Assembly (NCBI GenBank): GCA_963717695.1
Contig: CAVQWR010000006.1
Span: 186,001 to 250,000, forward strand
Length of the DNA: 64,000 nucleotides
From: CAIWHR01 sp963717695
GTDB taxonomy: Bacteria > Pseudomonadota > Gammaproteobacteria > Burkholderiales > Casimicrobiaceae
Direction of reading: 5' to 3'
In this document: positions 36,624-44,465 of the stretch, one piece after another
How positions within the stretch are numbered: position 1 is the first letter of the stretch
Layout: each line of letters starts with the position of its first letter
Position numbers and translations under genes: made by a program
Notes under the pieces: generated by a model
Told to the model about the DNA's origin: nothing
Seen by the model: only the letters and a program-made list of their open reading frames with translations
The model's database searches: none

Positions 36624-37523
36624 TCAGTAGTGCTCCGGATCGTTCCTGGCGTTCGCGGCCGCCAGCTCGTCCGCCTGCTTCATCAGCCGGCACGTGTCGT
36701 TCCAGTGCTCGAGCGCCATCCGCTCCTCCGCGGTGAAGCGCTTCAGGCGCGCCATAAGGTCGTCGAAGTCGACGAGGTGCCCGTCGAAATCGGGTCCGTC
36801 GACGCAGGCGAACTTGATCTCGTTGCCGATCTTGACGCGGCAGCCGCCGCACATGCCGGTGCCGTCCACCATCAGCGGATTGAGGCTCACCATCGTCTTG
36901 ATCTTGTGCGGTCTTGTCGCTTCGGCGCTGCCCTTCATCATGATCGGCGGCCCGATGGCGACGCATTCGTCGATGTCGGGGTGCTTCTCGATCGCGAGGC
37001 GAATGCCTTCGGCGACGGTCCCCTTCACACCGGCCGAGCCGTCATCCGTGCACACGATCACCTCGTCGCACACGGTCTTGAACTTGTCGTCCCAGAACAC
37101 GAGGTCCTTGTTGCGGAATCCGATGACGCCGATCACGTAGGCGCCCGCATCCTGGAATGCCCGCGCCTGCGGGAACATCGGCGCAACGCCGAGGCCGCCG
37201 CCGACGCACAGGACCTTCTTCGCGTGGCCGATCGGGCTCGGCACGCCCATCGGCCCGACCATTGCGTACAGCGAGCTGCCGACCTTGCAGTTCTGCTGCA
37301 TCTCCCGCGTCGTCTTGCCCACGGCCTGGATCACCAGCGTGACGGTGCCCCTGGCCGGATCGAAGTCCGCGATGGTGAGCGGAATGCGCTCGCCGTGCTC
37401 GGTCGCCATCACGATGACGAACTGGCCGGGCCGCGCCGCGCGGGCTAGCAGCGGATGGCTTACCTCAAGGAGGTACGTGACGTCGGAAAAATCGGTGCGC
37501 GTGACGATTTCGAAGTTCGACAT
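36624..37523 (-). CDS. NfnA/SudB-like ferredoxin-NADP reductase subunit
   Basis: 299-aa flavoprotein of the ferredoxin-NAD(P) reductase family with a C-terminal [2Fe-2S] site. FAD-binding barrel (RPGQFVIVMATEHGERIPLT), nucleotide site (VLCVGGGLGVAPMFPQARA), and the cluster segment DGTGMCGGCRVKIGNEIKFAC, with the Asp and three Cys that ligate the cluster in NfnA. First gene of the five-gene operon; ATG 37523 (MSNFEIVTRTDFSDV). With NfnB it could connect NADH, NADPH and ferredoxin pools used by the adjacent 2-oxoacid oxidoreductase. Confidence 0.87.
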   Translation of the reverse strand: MSNFEIVTRTDFSDVTYLLEVSHPLLARAARPGQFVIVMATEHGERIPLTIADFDPARGTVTLVIQAVGKTTREMQQNCKVGSSLYAMVGPMGVPSPIGHAKKVLCVGGGLGVAPMFPQARAFQDAGAYVIGVIGFRNKDLVFWDDKFKTVCDEVIVCTDDGSAGVKGTVAEGIRLAIEKHPDIDECVAIGPPIMMKGSAEATRPHKIKTMVSLNPLMVDGTGMCGGCRVKIGNEIKFACVDGPDFDGHLVDFDDLMARLKRFTAEERMALEHWNDTCRLMKQADELAAANARNDPEHY

Positions 37524-37950
37524 GGCGAGGCTCAGGTGAATGACCGGGGGCGCGCAATGTGCGCGGGGAAACGTGCGGCAGAGGAGAACGCCGGGGCGGA
37601 CAGGCTAGGACGGCGTACGCCAGACGACCGCCTTCCCGATGGGTGGGCGGTCAATGCCTGGCGGGCGTTCAATTGGATTCCCCCTGTTGCTTGGTGCGGC
37701 ACACGGGATCGGCATGGTGCGTCGCGTGATTCGATCCCATGTGGACGTGATCCGATGTGGACGTTGCGATGATGCTACGCCGCCACATTGCTGCTACAAA
37801 GCGTCGCACCCCCGATACGTTTGATCTGCATCAGGTTTGCCTCAATTCAAGTCGCGCCGGCCGCGCGATCGGGGCGTTTGAACTTCAACTCCCCTCGCAA
37901 AGTCCTATCACGACGAGGTGGGGTCGGCCCGCCTCATGGGAGGATTTACA
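37524..37950. other. Divergent intergenic region between the Nfn/Oor operon and selD
   Basis: 427 bp with no supportable gene; the frames across it are low-complexity and lack ribosome sites. It contains an FNR/ANR-type box (37821-37834) and must hold promoters for both the nfn operon (minus) and selD (plus). On the minus strand TGTAGC (37798-37793) could be a weak -10 at the right distance from the box. I find no riboswitch or terminator. Confidence 0.5.
37821..37834. promoter_or_regulatory. FNR/ANR-type box
   Basis: TTGATCTGCATCAG, 9 of 10 matches to TTGAT-N4-ATCAA. It is 298 bp upstream of the NfnA-like start and 117 bp upstream of selD. Oxygen-responsive control of the ferredoxin operon is the more natural reading, but the site could act in either direction. 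Confidence 0.5.
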
Positions 37951-39084
37951 ATGCGAATTGCGGCCGTGCCGGCACTCCCGTCCTCGCAGCCGCGCAGTGC
38001 CCGTGCCCACCCTCCACCGGCCCACTCCATGCCCGACGCCGCCCTCCCGTCCGTTCGACTCACCGAGCTCAGCCACGGCGGGGGCTGCGGCTGCAAGATC
38101 GCGCCAGCCGTGCTGCGCGAGATCCTGGGGGAGAGGCTCGGCGGTCTCGTGCCGAAGGACCTTCTCGTCGGATTCGAGACGTCCGACGATGCGGCCGTCT
38201 ACCGGATCAACGAGCGCCAGGCGATCGTCGCGACGACCGATTTCTTCACGCCCATCGTCGACGACCCCCACGATTTCGGCGCGATCGCGGCAGCGAATGC
38301 CATCTCGGACGTCTATGCGATGGGCGCGACCCCGCTCTTCGCGCTGGCGCTGGTCGGCATGCCGGTCGGCAAGCTCTCCGTCGACACCATCCGGCGCATC
38401 CTCGAGGGCGGCGAAGCGGTGTGCGCGCGCGCCGGCATCCCGATCGCCGGCGGGCACACGATCGACGCCGCCGAGCCGATCTACGGCCTCGTCGCCATCG
38501 GCATCGTCGACCCCGAGCGGTTGAAGCGCAATGCCGGCGCCGTGCCCGGCGACCGGCTGGTGCTCGGCAAACCGCTCGGCATCGGCATCTACAGCGCGGC
38601 GCTGAAGTCGGGGCATCTCGAGGCGACGCAATACGCGGCCATGATCGCGAGCGCGACGCAGCTCAACACGCCCGGCATCACGCTGGGAACGATGGAGTCC
38701 GTGCACGCGCTGACCGACGTGACCGGGTTCGGCCTCCTGGGTCACCTGCTCGAAGTCTGCCGTGCCTCGGACGTCGCTGCGACGCTCGACTTCGCGCGCA
38801 TCCCGCTGCACCCGGGCGTGCTCGCCCACGCGCGCGCCGGCCGCGTGACCGGCGCATCCGGCCGGAATTGGGCGGGCTATGGCAAGGACGTCGCATTGCC
38901 TCCCGGCGCCACCGACGTGGAACGCGCGTTGCTGACCGATCCGCAGACCTCCGGCGGACTTCTGGTCGCGTGCGCCCCCGACGCCGTCGACGAGGTCGTG
39001 GCCCTCTTTCGCGCCGACGGCTTTGCGGAAGCCGCAGAAATCGGGACCATCGGCGCCGGTCCCGCGCATGTGAGCGTACGATGA
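37951..39084 (+). CDS. selD: Selenide, water dikinase (selenophosphate synthase)
   Basis: Makes selenophosphate, the activated selenium donor, from selenide and ATP. AIRS/PurM-like fold: selenide loop LSHGGGCGCKIAP with the catalytic Cys and Lys, Asp-rich metal site (FETSDDAAVY, TTDFFTPIVDD), GGHTIDAAEPIYGL and LTDVTGFGLLGHLLE. I choose ATG 37951 because GGGAGG stands 7 nt before it, giving 377 aa with an about 26-residue Pro/Ala/Ser-rich extension. ATG 38029 (351 aa) would fit family length but has no ribosome site. Its stop overlaps the next start as ATGA. selA/selB and a Sec tRNA are not in the window. Confidence 0.93.
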   Translation: MRIAAVPALPSSQPRSARAHPPPAHSMPDAALPSVRLTELSHGGGCGCKIAPAVLREILGERLGGLVPKDLLVGFETSDDAAVYRINERQAIVATTDFFTPIVDDPHDFGAIAAANAISDVYAMGATPLFALALVGMPVGKLSVDTIRRILEGGEAVCARAGIPIAGGHTIDAAEPIYGLVAIGIVDPERLKRNAGAVPGDRLVLGKPLGIGIYSAALKSGHLEATQYAAMIASATQLNTPGITLGTMESVHALTDVTGFGLLGHLLEVCRASDVAATLDFARIPLHPGVLAHARAGRVTGASGRNWAGYGKDVALPPGATDVERALLTDPQTSGGLLVACAPDAVDEVVALFRADGFAEAAEIGTIGAGPAHVSVR

Positions 39085-40418
39085 CGACGGCACCCCGCAT
39101 CGAGCCCGCGATGACCGCCTGGAAGATCATTTCCCGCGACGACGCGCCGCCTGCCCCGAGGCACACGGCGCCCGAAGGCCTGCAGGCGCGCTTCGCCGCG
39201 ATCCGCGCCACCACGCACGCACTCGCCGCCCCGTTGTCCGCGGAAGACTGCGCGCTGCAGTCGATGCCCGATGCGAGCCCGGTCAAATGGCACCTTGCGC
39301 ACACGACGTGGTTCTTCGAGACCTTCGTGCTGCAGCGGCATCTGCGCGGCTACCGCCAGTTCGACCCCGCGTTCCGCGTTCTCTACAACTCGTATTACAA
39401 CGCGATCGGCGAGCGCCATCCGCGCCCCGAGCGCGGGTTGCTGTCGCGCCCGTCGCTCGATGCCGTGAAGGCGTATCGCGCACACGTCGACGCGGCGATC
39501 GGCCCGCTGTTCGCGGCGGCGGGCAACGACGCCGAGCTCGCGCAGATCATCGATCTTGGCCTGCAGCACGAGCAGCAGCACCAGGAGCTCATCCTCACGG
39601 ACGTCCTGCATCTCCTGTCGCGCAATCCGCTCGCGCCTTCGTACCGGCGGCCCTGGTCGCTGCCGGCGAATCCGTCCCCCTTGCGTCGCTGGATCGCCTA
39701 CGAAGGCGGGCTGACCGAGGTCGGTGCCGAGGGTCCTGCGTTCGCGTTCGACAACGAGGCGCCGCGGCACCGCGTGTTCGTCGCGCCGTTCGAGCTCGCC
39801 TCCCATCCGGTGACCAATCGCGAGTACATGGCCTTCATCGACGATGGCGGATATCGCCGGCCCGAGCTCTGGCTCGCGCTGGGCTGGGAGCTCGTGCGGG
39901 CGCAGCAGTGGGAGGCGCCGCTCTACTGGGAGCACCGCGATGGACGCTGGAGCGCGTTTTCGCTCGCCGGCCGTGTCGACGTCGCGCCGGACGCGCCGCT
40001 CGTGCACGTGAGCCTGTTCGAGGCCGACGCGTTTGCCCGCTGGGCTGGCGCGCGGCTTCCGACGGAATTCGAATGGGAGGTCGCGGCACGCAACGTGCGC
40101 ATCGACGGCAACTTCCTCGAAAGCGGCGTGCTGCAGCCGGTCGCTCCCGACGTCGCTTCGCCGGAGAACGCACCCGCGCAGATCTTTGGCGACGTATGGG
40201 AATGGACGCAGAGTTCCTACGCGCCGTATCCGGGCTTCGTTCCGGCGGCCGGAGCGGTCGGCGAGTACAACGGCAAGTTCATGTGCAACCAATACGTGCT
40301 GCGCGGCGGCTCCTGCGCCACGCCGCGCTCGCACATCCGCGCCACGTATCGCAATTTCTTCCCTCCCGAAGCGCGCTGGCAGTTTTCCGGCGTGCGTCTT
40401 GCCCGCAGCGCGCGCTGA
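39081..40418 (+). CDS. EgtB-family sulfoxide/selenoneine synthase homologue (EgtB or SenA)
   Basis: 445-aa non-heme iron enzyme: N-terminal DinB-like domain with the iron ligands (His71/74 in WHLAHTTWFF, His163 and His167 in LQHEQQHQEL), followed by a formylglycine-generating-enzyme-like (C-type lectin) domain (NEAPRHRVFVAPFELASHPV, FGDVWEWTQSSY, LRGGSCATPRSHIRATYRN). EgtB joins cysteine-type sulfur donors to hercynine in ergothioneine synthesis; its paralogue SenA uses selenosugar to make selenoneine. It overlaps selD by 4 nt (ATGA), which favours a selenium role; adjacent egtD supplies hercynine. Sequence alone does not decide between EgtB and SenA. Confidence 0.88.
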   Translation: MTTAPRIEPAMTAWKIISRDDAPPAPRHTAPEGLQARFAAIRATTHALAAPLSAEDCALQSMPDASPVKWHLAHTTWFFETFVLQRHLRGYRQFDPAFRVLYNSYYNAIGERHPRPERGLLSRPSLDAVKAYRAHVDAAIGPLFAAAGNDAELAQIIDLGLQHEQQHQELILTDVLHLLSRNPLAPSYRRPWSLPANPSPLRRWIAYEGGLTEVGAEGPAFAFDNEAPRHRVFVAPFELASHPVTNREYMAFIDDGGYRRPELWLALGWELVRAQQWEAPLYWEHRDGRWSAFSLAGRVDVAPDAPLVHVSLFEADAFARWAGARLPTEFEWEVAARNVRIDGNFLESGVLQPVAPDVASPENAPAQIFGDVWEWTQSSYAPYPGFVPAAGAVGEYNGKFMCNQYVLRGGSCATPRSHIRATYRNFFPPEARWQFSGVRLARSAR

Positions 40419-40430
40419 CGCGGCGCCGCG

Positions 40431-41384
40431 CTATTGCGCGAGGAAGACGGCGAAATCCGCGGCGGGATCGGTCCAGCGGCGCACGCTGGCGAACCCGGCG
40501 CGGCCAAGCAGCGCGGCGAAGGCTTCCGGCGTGTACTTGCACGAATTCTCGGTGTGGATGCGCTCGCCGGGCGCAAATGTCCGGGTGACACCCGCGAGAT
40601 GCACGACCTGGGGCGCGCTTGCCTCCAGATGCATCTCGACGCGGCTCATCTTCGCGTCGTAGAAGGCGCAGTGCCGCCACGCCGATGCGTCGAAGTCGCT
40701 TCCGACGAGGCGGTTCACGTGATTGAGCGCATTGCGGTTGAACGCGGCCGTGACGCCGAGTGCGTCGGCATACGCGGCCTCGAGGCGCGCCGCCGGCTTC
40801 ACGAGGTCGACGCCGATCAGGAGGCTGCTTCCCGGCACCGCGCAGTGGCGCCTGATTGCGGCGACGAAGCGAAGCGCCTCGTCCGGCGTGAAGTTGCCGA
40901 TCGACGAGCCCGGGTAGAAGAATGCCGCAGGTGCGGCGGAAAGATCCTTTTGCAGATCGAGGCCGCCGGCAAAGTCGGTGACGATGCCCACCATTTCGGT
41001 CGCCGGGTAGCGCGGCGCCATCCGGGCGAGCGCCTCCGCGATGGCCTCCTCCGCGATGTCGACCGCGAGATAGCGTGACGGCTCGATCCAGTCGAGCCAC
41101 GCCTCGCCCTTGCGGCAGTCGCCGGCGCCCAGATCGACGAACTGGCGCCCGCGACCGATTCCCTCCGCGATGTCGGCGCGGTGCGCGTCGAAGATCGAGC
41201 GCTCCGTGCGGGTGAGGTAATACTCGGGGAGCTCGCAGATCGCGCCGTACAGCGCGCATCCCAGCGGATCGTAGAAATATTTCGGCGCAATGCGTGCCGG
41301 GGATGCGCGAAGCCCGTCGACCAGCGCGCGCGTTTGCGCGTTGGCGTCGCCAGCGATCCGCCGGACCATTCGGGGGGTCGACAT
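40431..41384 (-). CDS. egtD: L-histidine N-alpha-methyltransferase EgtD
   Basis: SAM-dependent trimethylation of histidine to hercynine, the shared precursor of ergothioneine and selenoneine. 317 aa, EgtD/Methyltransf_33 family: KYFYDPLGCALYGAICELPEYY near the start, SAM loop VDLGAGDCRKGE, FYPGSSIGNFTPDEAL, and HTENSCKYTPEAF at the C-terminal end. Start ATG 41384 (MSTPRMVRRIAG). Convergent with the EgtB-type gene, with 12 bp between stops; a 12-bp GC palindrome (40419-40430) occupies that gap. Confidence 0.93.
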   Translation of the reverse strand: MSTPRMVRRIAGDANAQTRALVDGLRASPARIAPKYFYDPLGCALYGAICELPEYYLTRTERSIFDAHRADIAEGIGRGRQFVDLGAGDCRKGEAWLDWIEPSRYLAVDIAEEAIAEALARMAPRYPATEMVGIVTDFAGGLDLQKDLSAAPAAFFYPGSSIGNFTPDEALRFVAAIRRHCAVPGSSLLIGVDLVKPAARLEAAYADALGVTAAFNRNALNHVNRLVGSDFDASAWRHCAFYDAKMSRVEMHLEASAPQVVHLAGVTRTFAPGERIHTENSCKYTPEAFAALLGRAGFASVRRWTDPAADFAVFLAQ

Positions 41385-41483
41385 CGTTTTCGTTCTTGGA
41401 AGGGCGCCGCCCGTTGCGCGACCGGCAATGATAGCCTGCACGCGGGCCCGGCCGCGCTTCGCGCTCGCCGATTTTGACGTAGG

Positions 41484-43187
41484 ATGCCGACTCATCCGGC
41501 GCGCACGCGCGGCGTCGCCGGCATGACCTTCGCGTCGCGCCTTTCCCATCCCACCGTGAGCTTTGCCGACACCCCTGACCCGCTGCTTCCGGCCGCGGGG
41601 CCCGGGGCACCGGGCGCGCTGGGTCTCTATCGCGCGGCCGATTTCACGATCACGACCGGGGCGGCGCCGGACGCGGCGGCGCTGCCACAGGCGCTGTGGT
41701 ACTTCGGGCACGAGACAATCGGCGTTCCGGCGAACGGCATCGCGCCCGCCGCGTCCGGGCGCGACGGCGCCCCGGTCGCACATCCGCGCGGCGCGCATCG
41801 GACGGGACGCCGTTCCCTCGCGCCCGACTTTCCGCCGCTCGTCTGGATTGCCGAGCCCTCGCTGCTCGTGCACGCAAACCTCGCGCGCGACGCGGCATCG
41901 CTAAGCACTTCGGCTCAGATTCTGCAGCTTCGCCTCGTGCCCAAGATCGCGCTCAATCGATCGTGGTTCAACGACGCGTCGGCCGCATTCTTCGCGCGGC
42001 GCGAGGTGAAGGTGCGCGGGCACCGCGACGGCGGGACGCTGGTTGCGCGCACGCTGTGGCCGGAGGATTTCCGGTTCGCCGCCCTCGAGCCCGCGGCGCC
42101 GCTGCCGCCTGCCGCGTCGCCTGCGCTTGCGCTTCGGGCGCTGCTGCGCGCACTCCCCGCCGGCGGTGCGCGCAGCCCGTACGCGGTGTCGACATTGTGG
42201 CGCCGGCCGGCATTCGACGCGCCGCTCGCGGGGCGCGCGGTGCTGGGCTTCATCCTCAACGGCGCGCAGGGCGACGACGACGAGGCGCATGGCGGCCACT
42301 TCGCGCTCGCCACCGGACGCGTCGGCGACGACGGGGCGATCGGCGACTGGCTGGTCAACAGCTTCTACACGCTCGACAGCGAAAGCGAGAAAGGGATCAT
42401 CGCGGCGCCGGTGCCGCTCGACAATTACCTCGCCGATCTCAACGCCGGCCAGAACTGGTACCGGCCGTCGTGCATGCTGGTCGCCGTGCTCGCCTCCCCG
42501 CGCGCGGCACTGCTGGCCCAGACCGCGCTCGCGCACGTCTACGACGATTTCTACCGCCACCGGATCGTGTACGCGCATCCGACGATGAACTGTGCCGGTA
42601 TCACCGTCGACGCGCTGCGCGCGCTCGGCTGGCGCATCCCGGCGCGCGGCCCGACGCATCGCGCGCTCGCATGGGCGACGCTGCCCGTCGTCGCGCTGCG
42701 CGAACGTTCGCTCGCCAAGGCGCAGGACGCATTCGACTATCTCAACGAGGACCAGACCCGCCTCCTGCCCGCGGTGGCGCTCGAGGAAGTCTTCGCAAGT
42801 CTCCATGCATTGCTGGAAGGCGGCGCCCGGCGGCCGGCCGGCGACACGTTCGAGGCGATGCTTGCGGCGGACATCGACGCGCTCGCGCTGCTGCGGTTTC
42901 CGCAATTCCCGTCGAGTCGCGCGTGGGGCGCCGATGCGGCGGTGTCGATCCGCGAGATCCATGCTCGGTTGCCCCGGGATCGCACACAGCTCAAGATCAT
43001 TCCCGTGCCGCCGCGTCCCTTTCCGCCGGCGCTGCGCGAGCCCGGCCTGCGGCCGCCGCCGCTACGCGCCTCCGAAATCGCGGCATTCGTGTACGCCGCA
43101 ATCTCGATCGTCGGCATTCCGTGGATCTTCTGGCGGATGTGGCAGCGACACCGTGGCGCGGCACCACACGGCGCAAAGGACGCGTGA
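41484..43187 (+). CDS. Uncharacterised 567-aa protein with C-terminal membrane anchor
   Basis: No family name recognised. Soluble for most of its length, with one transmembrane helix near the C-terminus (about 535-555, AAFVYAAISIVGIPWIFWRM) followed by a basic tail. The middle contains HGGHFALATGRVGDDG and, about 105 residues later, HPTMNCAGITVDALRALGW. That His-then-Cys order resembles circularly permuted NlpC/P60 (papain-like) proteins, so a cysteine hydrolase is possible. ATG 41484 gives the longest form; ATG 41523 is as likely, and neither has a good ribosome site. Divergent from egtD. Confidence 0.65.
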   Translation: MPTHPARTRGVAGMTFASRLSHPTVSFADTPDPLLPAAGPGAPGALGLYRAADFTITTGAAPDAAALPQALWYFGHETIGVPANGIAPAASGRDGAPVAHPRGAHRTGRRSLAPDFPPLVWIAEPSLLVHANLARDAASLSTSAQILQLRLVPKIALNRSWFNDASAAFFARREVKVRGHRDGGTLVARTLWPEDFRFAALEPAAPLPPAASPALALRALLRALPAGGARSPYAVSTLWRRPAFDAPLAGRAVLGFILNGAQGDDDEAHGGHFALATGRVGDDGAIGDWLVNSFYTLDSESEKGIIAAPVPLDNYLADLNAGQNWYRPSCMLVAVLASPRAALLAQTALAHVYDDFYRHRIVYAHPTMNCAGITVDALRALGWRIPARGPTHRALAWATLPVVALRERSLAKAQDAFDYLNEDQTRLLPAVALEEVFASLHALLEGGARRPAGDTFEAMLAADIDALALLRFPQFPSSRAWGADAAVSIREIHARLPRDRTQLKIIPVPPRPFPPALREPGLRPPPLRASEIAAFVYAAISIVGIPWIFWRMWQRHRGAAPHGAKDA

Positions 43188-43261
43188 GCGGGCGCATCGC
43201 GCTGCTAGAATTGGGCGTTGCCGGACCTGCGCCTGACGCAGCGATGCCTGGAGCTTTCACG

Positions 43262-43747
43262 ATGATGCCTTTGCGCCTCCTGTCCATTGCCGTTTCCGTG
43301 TTCTTGGTCGCCTGCGCGTCCACGGACAGCCCTCCGGTGCTGCCGGGATCGGTCAACGCACCGCCCCCCGCGATCGCGCCGGTCGCGGACGCGGGGGACA
43401 CGCTGCTGACGGCAGGCATCTGGCTGTGGCAGGGCACGCAGCGCGGCAGCGACGCGAGGATCGTTCCGGACGCGCCGGAGCGCTACACGCTGGAGTTCCA
43501 GCCTGGCGGCCGCGTCCTGGTGCGCGCCGACTGCAATCGAGGGTCGGGAAGCTATCAGCTGAACGGCCGCAGCCTCACCCTCGGGCCGCTCGCGCTCACG
43601 CGGGCGATGTGCGCGCCCGGATCCCGCGACGTCGAATTCCTGCGCGACCTCGCGGCGGTGAGCGGGCACGCCGACAACGGTCGCGAGCTCGTGCTCACGT
43701 TCGCCGACAACGCGGGGGCGATGCGCTTTCGCGTGACCGATCGCTGA
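43262..43747 (+). CDS. META/HslJ-domain lipoprotein
   Basis: 161-aa lipoprotein. Lipobox VFLVACAST puts the acylated cysteine at about residue 19. Pro/Ala-rich spacer, then a META domain (DARIVPDAPERYTLEFQPGG, RADCNRGSGSYQLNGRSLTLG, LTRAMCAPGSRDVEFL), as in HslJ. ATG 43262 follows GGAG by 8 nt; the earlier ATG 43244 lacks this. Role probably in the cell envelope; substrate unknown. Confidence 0.85.
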   Translation: MMPLRLLSIAVSVFLVACASTDSPPVLPGSVNAPPPAIAPVADAGDTLLTAGIWLWQGTQRGSDARIVPDAPERYTLEFQPGGRVLVRADCNRGSGSYQLNGRSLTLGPLALTRAMCAPGSRDVEFLRDLAAVSGHADNGRELVLTFADNAGAMRFRVTDR

Positions 43748-43752
43748 GCGCA

Positions 43753-43764
43753 GCGCCCGGGCGC
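43753..43764. terminator. GC palindrome between convergent lipoprotein genes
   Basis: GCGCCCGGGCGC, a perfect 12-bp palindrome lying directly between the two convergent stops. With no loop or T-tract, termination is speculative. Confidence 0.25.
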
Positions 43765-44406
43765 CTACTTTGCGGCGATCAGCCCGCGTGCCGCGAGCTG
43801 CTTGATGATGAGATCCGCGAATCCCGGCGTTTCCTGCGCCACCGACTGCGGGTTCATCGTCTGCGTGGTCGCCGACCAGATGAGACGGCGCGTCTTGACG
43901 TCGTAGAGGCTCACCTCGACCGACGCGACATCGTATTGCGACACCTGCGTCACCGGGAGCCACGCCGGTCCGTAAAAGCCGCCGTACGGGCCGTACCCGG
44001 GGCCGTATCCGGGACCCCAGCCCGGGCCCGCCGGCACGACCGTCGTCGACACCTGCGTCTTGGTGTCGACGCCGAGCAGGCGGACCAGCAGGAGTCCCTG
44101 CGCGCCCGAGCGCTCGATCGCGTTCGAGAACGGCGCTTCGGCGCTGCGGGCGTCGTCCGGCATCACGGTATAGCCCGGCACGCCCTCCACGCCCGCCGCG
44201 GCCAGCTTCTGCGCGAAGATGTCCTCGAACACGCGGCGGTTGGTGACGTTGGCGCCAATGCCCACGACGTCGATCTTCTTCATCGGGCCGCCGTTGTAGG
44301 CGGGATCGAACCATGCCGACTGGATCGACGTCGACTGGCAGCCCGACAGCGCAACAACCATCGTCGCCGCGAGCATCGCCGTCATTCGGAAAAGGGAAGT
44401 CTTCAT
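43765..44406 (-). CDS. Hypothetical lipoprotein
   Basis: 213-aa lipoprotein: signal peptide MTAMLAATMVVALSGCQS with the lipid-modified Cys in SGCQ. Then SIQSAWFDPAYNGGPMKKID..., a Gly/Pro/Tyr repeat patch (WGPGYGPGYGPYGGFYGP) and VSLYDVKTRRLIWSATTQT, a layout common in DUF4136-like envelope lipoproteins. ATG 44406 follows GAGG. Function unknown. Confidence 0.75.
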   Translation of the reverse strand: MKTSLFRMTAMLAATMVVALSGCQSTSIQSAWFDPAYNGGPMKKIDVVGIGANVTNRRVFEDIFAQKLAAAGVEGVPGYTVMPDDARSAEAPFSNAIERSGAQGLLLVRLLGVDTKTQVSTTVVPAGPGWGPGYGPGYGPYGGFYGPAWLPVTQVSQYDVASVEVSLYDVKTRRLIWSATTQTMNPQSVAQETPGFADLIIKQLAARGLIAAK

Positions 44407-44465
44407 CTCGGAACCTCGTCTCGGGGGGAAAGTGCGGGACTGTCGGAGGGGTGGATCGCCGGCAT

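Noticed and set aside
37788..39080. Upstream extension of the EgtB-type frame through selD
   Set aside because: The extension is selD read in another frame; the ATG at 39081 overlapping the selD stop gives a family-like N-terminus.
29938..41384. Selenocysteine (in-frame TGA) as an explanation for broken genes near selD
   Set aside because: The oorA break is a frame change with conserved sequence on both sides, not an in-frame TGA; no SECIS-like element was seen.
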